Part shown: positions 21,147 through 31,049 of the stretch, piece after piece
Numbering within the stretch: the first letter of the stretch is position 1
Layout of the letters: every line of letters starts with the position of its first letter
Source of the DNA: Mesocentrotus franciscanus
Taxonomy: Eukaryota > Echinodermata > Echinoidea > Camarodonta > Strongylocentrotidae
Assembly: GCA_037976565.1 (NCBI GenBank)
Contig: CP137680.1
Location: 14,434,325 to 14,498,324 of the forward strand
Reading direction: 5' to 3'
Length of the DNA stretch: 64,000 nt
Program-made: the position numbers and the translations under genes
Notes under the pieces: model-generated
Databases searched by the model: none
What the model saw: only the letters and a program-made list of their open reading frames with translations
What the model was told of the DNA's origin: nothing

Positions 21147-22101
21147 TTAAAGGTCGGGTGAAATCCATGCTTTAATTCAGGTGTATAACTTTGAATATGT
21201 GCCTATATTGATATACCACAATCTATTTTTCAAAGAAATCCATAAGTTGTGCAAAAAAGGTAAATTTCATGCAACTTTTTGGCTCTATTTGGTCTCGGCG
21301 CCTCGTACTCGTAAAAAAGTTATTTATAGCGGAGCGTGAGCCCATCGGGTCATGAACGTCAAAAGGTGACGTCACAAGGTGACTAGTAGAAGCCAAATCA
21401 GCGCAGTGCAGGCAGCCCGCCCGCTGTTCCGCCCGCTGTTCCCCCCGGCCATGCTGGTCGCAGATTTAAGCCGTAGCCGCTACTGAGTGCTAGTGCCTAC
21501 TGCTAGATCTACTCAGTGCTACCGCGAGTGAATGACACATTTTATTATAAAAGTCATTGTCAAATGTATTCCAACTCGCCAGTCATTGTTCCCGAGTCTT
21601 CTTTCAATGTCGTCTTCTTGTCGTCATCGTCAGCAATTTGCTCAGCCGGAGGCTCAAATGTGTACGGTTGTACCCCTATCACTGGCTGCCGACGCACATT
21701 TGGAAGTTCATCTTCAGGATCTGTCAATTCAGAACTCGATTCTGACTCCGATCTCCATGATATAAACTTAAGCAAATGTCTGCAAATATTGAAGAAAAAA
21801 ATTGAAATAATATCTCTCTGTCAACGTGAAGTGATGCACTCAGCGTGTACACCTATGACAATAGAGTACCAAGCTATATCGCAATTGTCACCTTGTGACG
21901 TCACACAGATGACGTCATTTTTTCTTCGCACAGACTCAATTTTTCAGGGGGCGTTTCCAAAGTAAATCTTCTGGTCCTTTTATCATTTTTAAATCATTTC
22001 CAAGTGGAAAACAATTGTTATATTTGAAATCTTTATGAAAATGTCTTTCCATATGTCTAAAATGCCATTTTCAGCTGATTTTCTTGTTGCCCGACCTTTA
22101 A
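21147..22101. mobile_element. TTAA-flanked 955-bp element T2 with GC-rich core
   Basis: Termini TTAAAGGTCGGGTGAAA and TTGCCCGACCTTTAA are inverted and share the TTAA-AGG signature. Its centre is CpG-rich, with repeated TGACGTCA-type palindromes (around 21366 and 21896). On the - strand at 21560-21775 there is a short acidic frame containing NVRRQPVIGVQPYTFEPP. This resembles N-terminal tails of P2X7-type zinc-binding domain proteins seen in invertebrate repeats, though the core domain is missing. Probably a non-autonomous or gutted transposon. Confidence 0.7.
21560..21775 (-). pseudogene. Short acidic frame inside element T2 (transposon-borne gene remnant)
   Basis: 71 codons rich in E, D and S, followed by GVQPYTFEPPAEQ and a DDDDKK run, then a stop. 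The GVQPY-x-FEP motif recalls proteins carrying a P2X7-like cysteine/histidine domain, but no such domain follows. It lies wholly inside the TTAA-bounded element, so it belongs to the element, not the host gene. Function not assigned. Confidence 0.3.
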
Positions 22102-23059
22102 AGAGAGATTCAAAAAATGTTGAACTACTGACTTTTTATTATGCCAACAAAAATAATTCCTACAATGATCTATTTATCCATCTGTTTAGCAACTATTGAT
22201 GGCAAGCCGCTTATTCAAATTTTGTAATCATATATGTGTTATGCTGCCAGATGCAGCAAAGGCATTTTCTTTTTTCTTTTTTCTTTTATATTAACATTAA
22301 TTTAAAAAAATTAACAACTAATGCACAAGTTTCTCTAATTTGCTATTATATAACTGCACTCTAACAAACAGTCCTTGTAAAGAAACCTAATTATTTCTTA
22401 ACCATTTAAAGGAAATACTATTTTATATTTTGTTGTTTAAGGAACAACAGTACATTTTAGACTTCTCAATGAAACATGTATAGTTTACATGTATCTCATT
22501 TATGTATATACCATGCTGTTTTTAATTGTTCAAAATTGTTTTAATTTGTATCTTCCTGATAAGATGTTAATACATTCCTATACATGCATGACGCATTTTA
22601 AAAGCTGATTATCTTATGTACTGAAATTACTAAAACTACAAAACCAGGGCCGGTATTTCGAAAAGCATTTGCTGCTATAATTGAAGAGATTTTCATTGTC
22701 ATAAACAAATCCAAATTTCATCTTTTCAATGGTGTTGTAAAATTGCATTTATGAACTACCTAATGAGTCATTAACCATTGACGCTTTATAATATATTATG
22801 AATTATGACAATTAAATATATTTTCCCCCTAAAATACGACTTTGATTAGTTTCCATAACACCACTCCTGGTTATAATTTTGAAGTAGTGGTAATGTATTC
22901 TTAAATTTGCTTTAATAATGAAATGTCCCTTAAAGAACTGCCACAAGTTATAGGCAAATATTCTTTCCAGGAAAAAAAGTAGAAGAAGAGAGAGAGAGAG
23001 AGAGATTTTTTTTGTATTCTTTATCCCATCAATAACCTTTATTTTTATCATCTTTACAG
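22102..23059. other. Non-coding AT-rich stretch with (GA)n near 22985-23004
   Basis: No gene-like frame. A short GA run precedes the polypyrimidine-rich acceptor of the exon at 23060. Confidence 0.5.
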
Positions 23060-23376
23060 ATTAACTTACGATGAGAATGGGGACACGTACTTAGCCAACC
23101 CTCCCTTACTACTCCCCGAGGAGCCTGTCAAGAAACGCAAGAAGAAGAAGAAGGCCAAGACTCCCCGCTCCCCACCGGTGGACCCCGACCTACCCCCTCT
23201 CCAGACTGCAGGGGTGTACTCCGTCATGAATCCCAACATGAATCCAAACCTCGCTACCCTCCCAACTACGGTTTTCACCCTCCTACATGCCCGATAACAG
23301 CTTCAATGATACCTCGCAAGAGGTACCGGTCACGTACCCGTTGCCTGTCAGTAATACATTCACAGGACCCTTCTAG
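23060..23376 (+). CDS. Probable distal (alternative) C-terminal exon of the anoctamin, with frame anomalies
   Basis: Follows a good acceptor (atcatctttacag|ATT). From the second base it reads LTYDENGDTYLANPPLLLPE, then a lysine-rich cluster (KKRKKKKKAK) and a proline-rich segment (TPRSPPVDPDLPPLQ), with GC-rich codons. This frame ends at TAA 23293-23295. The third frame is coding-like beyond (YMPDNSFNDTSQEVPVTYPL to TAG 23374-23376). So the frame appears to slip at least once near 23250. The exon needs a donor leaving two codon bases, whereas the upstream candidate ATGAAAA|GTAAGG leaves one. Single-base assembly dropouts or exon decay would explain both. Lysine-rich tails suit a cytosolic anoctamin C-terminus, but the link is inferred from order and strand. 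Confidence 0.5.
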
Positions 23377-25357
23377 CGCCCTCACCAAGACTCACAACTT
23401 CTTCTTTGCAATGAAATTTTACAACCATCTCATTTTAGCTTTATTTGCTGAAAAATGAATTATTCATCCTTTTGAAATATGTGTTGATAGGCTATTTGAT
23501 TTGAAACTGTAGAATTTTCTTCCCAGTTTGAGAAAAGTTCTTGGTTTGTTCCTGTAAGTAAAAACATTAAAACAAAATTAATTAATATTTATTTTCTAGG
23601 TAAATATTGTCCTGAAATATATATTTGTGTCAAATGATTTTGTGATAATTTACAATGCTGTAATTAACTTGTAGTTTTGTTGATGATTTCAAATGGATAA
23701 TTCTGTGTGAATGCAAATTGTGGTACTTCCATAAGAAAAGAAGTAAATCATATTTGAGAGATACTTGATAGATTAAAATGAATGCTTAGTATAATGCATT
23801 ATCATGAAGTATTTACATGTATCTTGAATAATTAAGTGCTAATTATATACAGACTAGTAGACCTTGCATTTCTTAAAATTTGAAAGCCACCCTAGTATAG
23901 AGGAGATGTAAGGGTATGCCTCGGTATGCAGCTCCTCAACTCTGATCCATAACCTTTGCAGTAAATCATCATCAAGCAATTTTCATACATTTTCCTCTCT
24001 CTACCCTGGTGTCTACAGGGGAACTAGAAATAGGAACCTTCATATGTGCTGTTCTCGGACAGTTTCCAAACCTAAATGTATGTCGCTAATTACTTTTTTT
24101 GCAGTGGTGTAGTTTTCACCTACTGATTTGGTGAGGTATCGTAAAATTTACCACTCAAATTTCATAGAATTAAATCTTATCTTATTTTTTTCAAATTGGT
24201 TGATATTTTAATGGTTAATGTTTATTTAACTTGTGATGCTAGCAAAATAGGCGCATGCTTGAACGATATAAGCAACCAGGTAACTTCATGCCTCAGCAAA
24301 GGGCACTATTATCGTGTACCAACTTAAGATTTGAATCTGCAATCTCTGTTCCAATACCACTACTCCATACATTGTCTTACTAGTAGCATCTTAAAATATT
24401 TGTTATACTAATACAGGCCACAATTAATTACCTTGTCTTATCAGAGATTGTGCTTTTATCTGTGGCATCTTGATGTCTTTTATATATTTTTGAGATCCCT
24501 ATTACTATTATGTGAATAGTGTAATTTATTCATATACGGTATTCATAAGCTATTTGCCTTTGAGTCATGATTCATCATTAGTACAATATATGTTATAAAT
24601 TTCTGACATGTCATGTTAATATTGAAGTGTACATAGATTTCTGTTATACTGTATAAATATTTATTTTCAATTTGTTTCATGTTATGTACATACTTATGAA
24701 ACTGTGTGTACATGTATATATGTTCCTTTTATTGTGTATGTATATATTGCATTGTATGTATATATTGTTTCTTTTGTAAATGTTGTACCAGATATATAAA
24801 CATATATTATTTCTTTTTATGAATTTACCTAGACCTGTACAAAATATTCTTAAAGGACAGAGGTATATATGACAAATCCCAAATGATATTTTTGCTGTAT
24901 AATCCTGTACAGGCATTTTATCAGTGAAAGTGAAAAATGACATTTACTATAAAACAAATTTTGATACATTAAACTTTTTATAAGCAACTTTATATTCAGA
25001 ACAACTGCACTCAGGTGAATTGGTTACAGAATTCCAGTTTATTTTCTTGTTCAGAAAATCTTCCTTTGGTCACAAAGGTATGTATGTTAAGACAATTTAT
25101 CATAACTTACTTATGGTATTTAAAAACAAGGGCAATAGCAGTGAAAATTTAAAGTGTACCGATCATGTTTAAATACGCAATTTGTGGGGTACAGCTAGAT
25201 TGTGTAAAACCGCAACCTCCAAAAGTTTTACCTGGCAGTCTATGGATTAATGATTACGGAGTATGAAGAAAATAACATAACGGAACCCAAGTCAGGCCCT
25301 TTTTATGAGAACATGTACTTGTGCGTTGACTTGTCTAGTCACCAGCTGCTGTTACGT
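23377..25357. other. Intergenic AT-rich DNA, likely partly 3'UTR
   Basis: No gene, RNA or repeat recognised apart from short AT-rich and GTATATA-rich runs near 24700-24780. Confidence 0.5.
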
Positions 25358-25755
25358 TTAAAGTAACTTTGTAACATATTGCCTCAGCTAGATTCTGAAA
25401 CAAAATCACAGATTTAGCTCGTGCTGCAATCATAATTATAAATCTTTAGGTCAGTCATGTAGGAATCCCATGACTCTTACAAGCCGATTGCCTGTCTGAT
25501 TATCAAGATATTCATGATTGGAAATCAAAATTTCATTTTTTGTTTTTGTAACGGTTTTTATAACGCTATACAGTCTATTGGGGAAAATGAGTATGGTAAA
25601 ACCGGTCACTCCAAGATTTTTACTTTTTTGAGGCACTTCATGATCATTTTGAAGTGCAATTTTTTTTAGGGCTTCAGTATTACACCATATCACAGACGCT
25701 GATAACACGTAGGGCCACGCATCTCAGATTTAACATTGTTAAACAATGCCTTTAT
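25358..25755 (-). mobile_element. TTAA-type MITE, family T4, copy 2
   Basis: Same interior as the copy at 17544. Its right boundary has mutated to TTATAA. Confidence 0.82.
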
Positions 25756-26009
25756 AATAATGAGAGTGTAGATTAAAGTTGCAATATTTCTTTATAGAAG
25801 TGATATTTGGAGCTCATATCCTGAGTATAGTGACCTGGAACCCCAAAATAAACATACAGAGCAAAGTATATTTTGGTGATTGTTGCACTTCGCATAAAAA
25901 AAAAGTTTTGCACAATTCATCATTACTTCCTTGTGGTATTCAAAAAACAAAGGCAATAGCAAAGTCAAAGAAAAATAGGTAAAAATTAAGGTAAATTGGG
26001 AAGAGAAAT

Positions 26010-26197
26010 GCGCTCCTGTGTGTGTGTATTGGGTTTTTACAGACGTGTATCAATCAGATATGATTATTTACGTCTGGGGACCGACCTTTAACGTCACCAT
26101 CCGAAAGACGTGACTCAGTTTCGAACCTGCGTCCTCGACTGAATCAGTTTGTAACTTCCACTGTTAGCTGAATTACAGGCGCACGCCACAACGCCTA
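26010..26197 (-). mobile_element. SINE with 7SL-RNA-like head
   Basis: Reading the - strand from about 26195: AGGCGTTGTGGCGTGCGCCT, then GTAATTCAGCTAA. By eye this matches 25 of 34 positions of the 5' end of 7SL RNA (GGGCGCGGTGGCGCGTGCCT GTAGTCCCAGCTAC). A B box GGTTCGAAACT lies about 76 nt downstream, the spacing seen in Alu-type promoters and longer than in tRNA heads. An unrelated body follows, ending in (CA)n. A diverged tRNA origin is possible but fits the A-box region less well. Confidence 0.55.
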
Positions 26198-26598
26198 GTT
26201 GAATATGATTGCAAGTATTTATAGCATAATTGTAGTTTGAAGAGGTGAATTTTGGGGGGCATAATTAGGACAGCATTGACTCCATCAGGTTAATATATTT
26301 CTGTTGTGAATATATGATGTAACTGTGGATGTATGTTGTCACACAAGACTGAATTTGTATGAAAATCAATGCTACTACTACAGGTACCCATACAAAAACT
26401 ACAACAAAGGAACAAATGATGAACAGAAAAAGGTTTTTATGTATATGTAAATTTTATTATGTATTTTCATACTTGTGTGGAAATTTTGAGCTTGGACAAT
26501 CGTTGTGCACTAAGGTTTTACCATTTATTTTTTGAACTAAATGTATTGCTGGATTTGTCACATTTGTTAATAATTTATATTTTCAAAACATTTGTTGA

Positions 26599-27083
26599 TT
26601 AAAGGGATAGTTGAGTTTTGGTATAGAGGGCGCTACACAAAATAATTGTTTTGTGAGATAATGAAAAACTGAGTGTCAAATTTGAAAGAGCATACAATTT
26701 AAATGACAAAATCATCTTTGTTTGATCAAAATCGGTTCAGAGATTTCTAATATTTGTGGGACCCCGCAGATATTAGATAATTTTGAACCAGCTGTTGAAG
26801 AAATATGTTGGTTAAAATATGCACAACCAGCCGGCCAGTGTATTGTTATTATTAATTAATTATTTAATTAACGGTCACCGTATTTTTTCGAAAGTGGAAC
26901 TGAATTGGTATGATCAGATTTAATCTAAATTTGACACATTTTTGGGTCTAAAATTACCTTCATAGCAATTTTAGGTCTTACAAGGGCACTAGAAATGTCA
27001 TAAATAATGTAAAGAATAAGAGCAATAACCATGCACTTTGAAGGCATTTGCGATCTTAAACAAGAACTCAACTATCCCTTTAA
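26599..27083. mobile_element. TTAA-flanked MITE, family T3
   Basis: TTAAAGGGATAGTTGAGTT at the left and AACTCAACTATCCCTTTAA at the right: a 19-bp perfect inverted repeat including the TTAA duplication. 485 bp, no frame. Confidence 0.9.
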
Positions 27084-28478
27084 AAATTATCCATAAACAA
27101 ATTTATTGTTGATTAAATTAAATATTTGTGTGCTTTTTAATGAAAGTTGCAGATACTAGATATTCGCTATGTTTGAAGAAATGAAACACAAAAAAAAGTT
27201 AATGATTTTTTCCCCTTCTTTTTTATCATAATCAGCATATATCAATACCTAAAAATATACTGGAAAACTGTCAGGAATAAAATTATTGTGTGTGAGGGAA
27301 AAAGTACTGCAAAGCTCGTATTTTAAACAAACATTTGATACATGAAATATGTTTTTAGTACTAGATGTTTTTAATCAAATTCTATTTTGGTGTTAAATAT
27401 CAAGTGTGTGAAACATACTTATGGAAAGAAAAATGTAATATATAATTTTGTAATGGTTCAATTTGACCTACATTTTTTTACAATTCACAATGGATGTGTT
27501 GTGATATATTACGCATTCCTTGTTTGCAGTTGCCAAATTACACTAAGATGATACTGTCATTAACCATTTCTAGATATTTCATAATGCATGCCTATGTATA
27601 TATAGAGGGATTTGTATGGTGGCTCTGTTTGCATGAAGCAGCTGTAAGATATTGTATTCTACTTTTAATGACTTAATCAAAGTTTATATATTTGGATTAA
27701 TTGAGAGGTTGTTTTCTATTCCGTGTGCAATTTAATTAATATGAAGCCTGAATCGCCTTGAATAATTTTCAATGTCTGTGTACATGTGTATATATATGAT
27801 ATATTTCTTGTCTCTTTGTTTAAGAATGTCTCATTTGATCAAGTTTAATTAACTTAATAATGCTAAAAAATGAAATAATTGTGTATTCAGCAGAAGGGAA
27901 ACAGATACATGGCCAGAGGATGTACATTTCTGGAAAATGCATATTTGAAAATTCCAATCTTTTTTTTTTCAACTTTATACAGCACATTTCAGTAAGAACT
28001 TTGTCTAAAAAGTTCTCACTTGATGTGTCATAAGTTATCTTGATTATTTTATGATTTTGTTGTTGTTGTCATAATTACAAAAGAAAAAAGTTGACCAATT
28101 ATCACTTTTCTGTCAGGCACACATCAAAATGTCTGCCCTCCAAAGAAAACTCCAAGAACCATGACGGGATATGAAATTATCCAATGCTCAATTGTCAAAT
28201 CAATTCTCACATTCATAAATTATACAAGCATTTTTGTTTGTTTCGGGGGGAGGGGGGATTAATTATGATAGTAATTTAATTCCATGTTCTACAGCCACTT
28301 GTTTTTGGAAAATGTTGAAGGTGCAACAAAAATTGTCTCAGGTTTTCTCTTCAGACAAATATTTATTAACATCAAATGGCTTTGTTGTGACAGGACTGAA
28401 TAAAACAAACCAAAAAATAGGATATCGTGTATCGGTAGTACATGTATGTATTTGAATTTTAGACTAATGATCTAATCT
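27084..28478. other. AT-rich intergenic DNA, nothing recognised
   Basis: No long frame, splice-linked exons or repeat structure beyond short A/T runs. Confidence 0.5.
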
Positions 28479-28661
28479 GGGCCCTATCTTATAAAGAGTT
28501 GTGATTGATCCAAATCAATCACAAGTCCTCTAATCAATCGCAAGTTTGCAGTCTCCTATCTCTTACAGTTGCTATCTTTATCTCCTATCTCTACGTAGAA
28601 GCGCTTGATATCAGTCACATATAAGTTGGGATTAATCGCAGCTGTTTATAACACGGGGCCC
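28479..28661. mobile_element. MITE with GGGCCC termini
   Basis: Left GGGCCCTATCTTATAAAGAG and right TTTATAACACGGGGCCC are inverted, continuing into GTGATTGATCC / GGGATTAATCGC. 183 bp. Confidence 0.75.
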
Positions 28662-29149
28662 TGATATGCTGAAATTGTAATTTGTCAAGATCATTACAAA
28701 GGGGTGCTTTGATATGTGTATTTTTGAATTCCATGATTATACTATGATTATAAATTGTATAGATATATGACAAAGATGATCTGTGGAATTCCTAGAAATA
28801 TAAATTAAGCCTTGATTATAACTTCATTGTTTCAGAAAAGCAGGTCAGTGATTAGATACTTATTATGCAAATATTATGAAAGTGATTTCACCTTGATTTT
28901 CCAGCCTTTTCGATCTATTCATAGAAATCTATTAGAAGTGTGTGATGTATGATATCTATAATATGTAGAATAAACTTCTTCAACTGTTAAGATTATGATT
29001 GTAAAAGAAAAATGGTTTCCTTGATTTGTTTGTCTTTTTCAGCTTTTAACTTTTTTAGCTTTTTAATTTTTTAGCTAGCACAATTATTGTAGGCCTAATT
29101 ATTATCAATTGCTCTCATATTGACTTTTAATTAATACAAATATATAAAT

Positions 29150-29232
29150 ATGTATATATATAGAGAGAGACAGAGAGAGAGAGAGAGAGAGGGGGAGGGA
29201 GAGAGAGAGGGGGAGGGAGAGAGAGAGAGAGT
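29150..29232. repeat. (GA)n / GGGAGG microsatellite
   Basis: Purine-only run of GAGAGA with GGGGGAGGGA interruptions. It explains the Ser/Leu/Pro-rich frames on the - strand. Confidence 0.95.
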
Positions 29233-29563
29233 TCTAAGAATGGGAGGAATACCCTGCCATAAAATCCCATAAAACAAAAGTGGGTAAATTTGAAATATGC
29301 ATGCATGCATCTGCATGTATAGTTTCTTCTTTTCAATGTCTGTTTTTCCTGCTTTAAAAAAGGAAGAGGAAAAATAATCCATGGCAGACTCATGAAAATA
29401 AATTGCCATCATTTGTTAGCAGAAAAAAGGGGGGAACTGGAAAGTGTAAAAAATATTGAAAGGAGGAAGGGGACATCAGGCTAGCAAGATTCAGCCTTAT
29501 ACTTTTAGTGTTTGATTATTCCTTCTTTTAAATATGGTTTTTGTGACATATGTCAGGGGTCTA

Positions 29564-30058
29564 TTCAATTTCAATTCAAAACTTTATTCCAGACTCGGCT
29601 GCAAAAGCAGAGGTCGATCCATATAACATATTTACATGTAGATATAAACAATGAACAAGCATAAGAGGGGAACATATTATTAAAACTGACATAATTATTT
29701 ACATGAAGACATAAACAATGAACAAAATAATAGGGGAACACATACATGCAGATATAAGAGAAACGAAACTAAACTACTTTAAACAACTTCTGCCGACTAT
29801 GACAACAAGCTACTGAACCAGAACTTCCACAAGTCTGAGGTGAACCTTGTACTGCTTTGCAATGGGTTTACCAACATTTTAACAATCATATTTTCTGAAG
29901 AGTCAATTCTCTGAATAAACTTGAAAATTCGATTTCTTAAAACAGCTTGACATGCAGGTATATATTCACGTCTGCAAACATTTCACTTGCACTAGAGTGC
30001 CTAGGTATTCGTAACAGCATCCTCATAGCATCATTATAGGCTACCGTGAGCTTCTTCT
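29564..30058 (-). pseudogene. Non-LTR retrotransposon 3' end, decayed
   Basis: On the - strand near 30050-29960 the frame reads LTVAYNDAMRMLLRIPRHSS followed by ASEMFADVNI. This is the well-known C-terminal region of many LINE ORF2 proteins (YNDA.R.LL..PR..SAS.MF). It then decays through stops. The low-coordinate end, read on - as AATAAAGTTTTGAATTGAAATTG, is a typical LINE 3' tail. Confidence 0.8.
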
Positions 30059-30299
30059 ATAAAAAAAAAAAGAATAATATTATCTTATTTTCTTTTCTTT
30101 ATTGAAGGGGGCTCAACCCCGAACTTTATTCATGTTCATATATTCTACCCTAAATATGTTTAATAAAAATAGGCCCTATATATTAAAAGAGCTATAGCTA
30201 GGGGAGGATATACCTTAATAACAAGCAATTACTTTTTAAAGTTAATTTACACGGACAATTTTTATACCATGCAAGAAGTTACCACAACTATAGATGTGT

Positions 30300-30480
30300 A
30301 GAGGTGTTGTGGTCTGGTCGCGGTGGATGCGCATACCGAGTCACTTTATAGACTGTGGATCACATGGTTCATATGGTTCAATGAGTCCCGCTGCAGCACT
30401 AACGTCCTTTGGCAAAATATTAGTCTACATTAATTTGCCACTCTCCACCCAGGTGTAGGACCGTTGGTAACCAGTAGGAA
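30300..30480 (+). mobile_element. Degraded S1-related SINE fragment
   Basis: Contains GTTGTGGTCTGGTCGCGGTGG and CTAACGTCCTTTGGCAAAAT then TTTGCCACTCTCCACCCAGG, matching the head-to-body junction of S1 SINEs. The B box is eroded. Confidence 0.6.
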
Positions 30481-30549
30481 GAAATTCCTTGAAAGTTGAA
30501 TGCTTGAGCATCTTATTATGCCTATAGCTCTAGCTGCATTATAAAGCTG

Positions 30550-31049
30550 NNNNNNNNNNNNNNNNNNNNNNNNNNNNNNNNNNNNNNNNNNNNNNNNNNN
30601 NNNNNNNNNNNNNNNNNNNNNNNNNNNNNNNNNNNNNNNNNNNNNNNNNNNNNNNNNNNNNNNNNNNNNNNNNNNNNNNNNNNNNNNNNNNNNNNNNNNN
30701 NNNNNNNNNNNNNNNNNNNNNNNNNNNNNNNNNNNNNNNNNNNNNNNNNNNNNNNNNNNNNNNNNNNNNNNNNNNNNNNNNNNNNNNNNNNNNNNNNNNN
30801 NNNNNNNNNNNNNNNNNNNNNNNNNNNNNNNNNNNNNNNNNNNNNNNNNNNNNNNNNNNNNNNNNNNNNNNNNNNNNNNNNNNNNNNNNNNNNNNNNNNN
30901 NNNNNNNNNNNNNNNNNNNNNNNNNNNNNNNNNNNNNNNNNNNNNNNNNNNNNNNNNNNNNNNNNNNNNNNNNNNNNNNNNNNNNNNNNNNNNNNNNNNN
31001 NNNNNNNNNNNNNNNNNNNNNNNNNNNNNNNNNNNNNNNNNNNNNNNNN
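30550..31049. other. Assembly gap, 500 N
   Basis: Exactly 500 N, typical of a placeholder of unknown true size. Order and distance of the two flanks are therefore uncertain, and any frame through it is meaningless. Confidence 0.99.

Noticed and set aside
21516..21965. 149-codon + strand frame in the TTAA element
   Set aside because: Overlaps the more motif-like - strand frame. Its composition reflects the GC-rich core, and it resembles no known protein.
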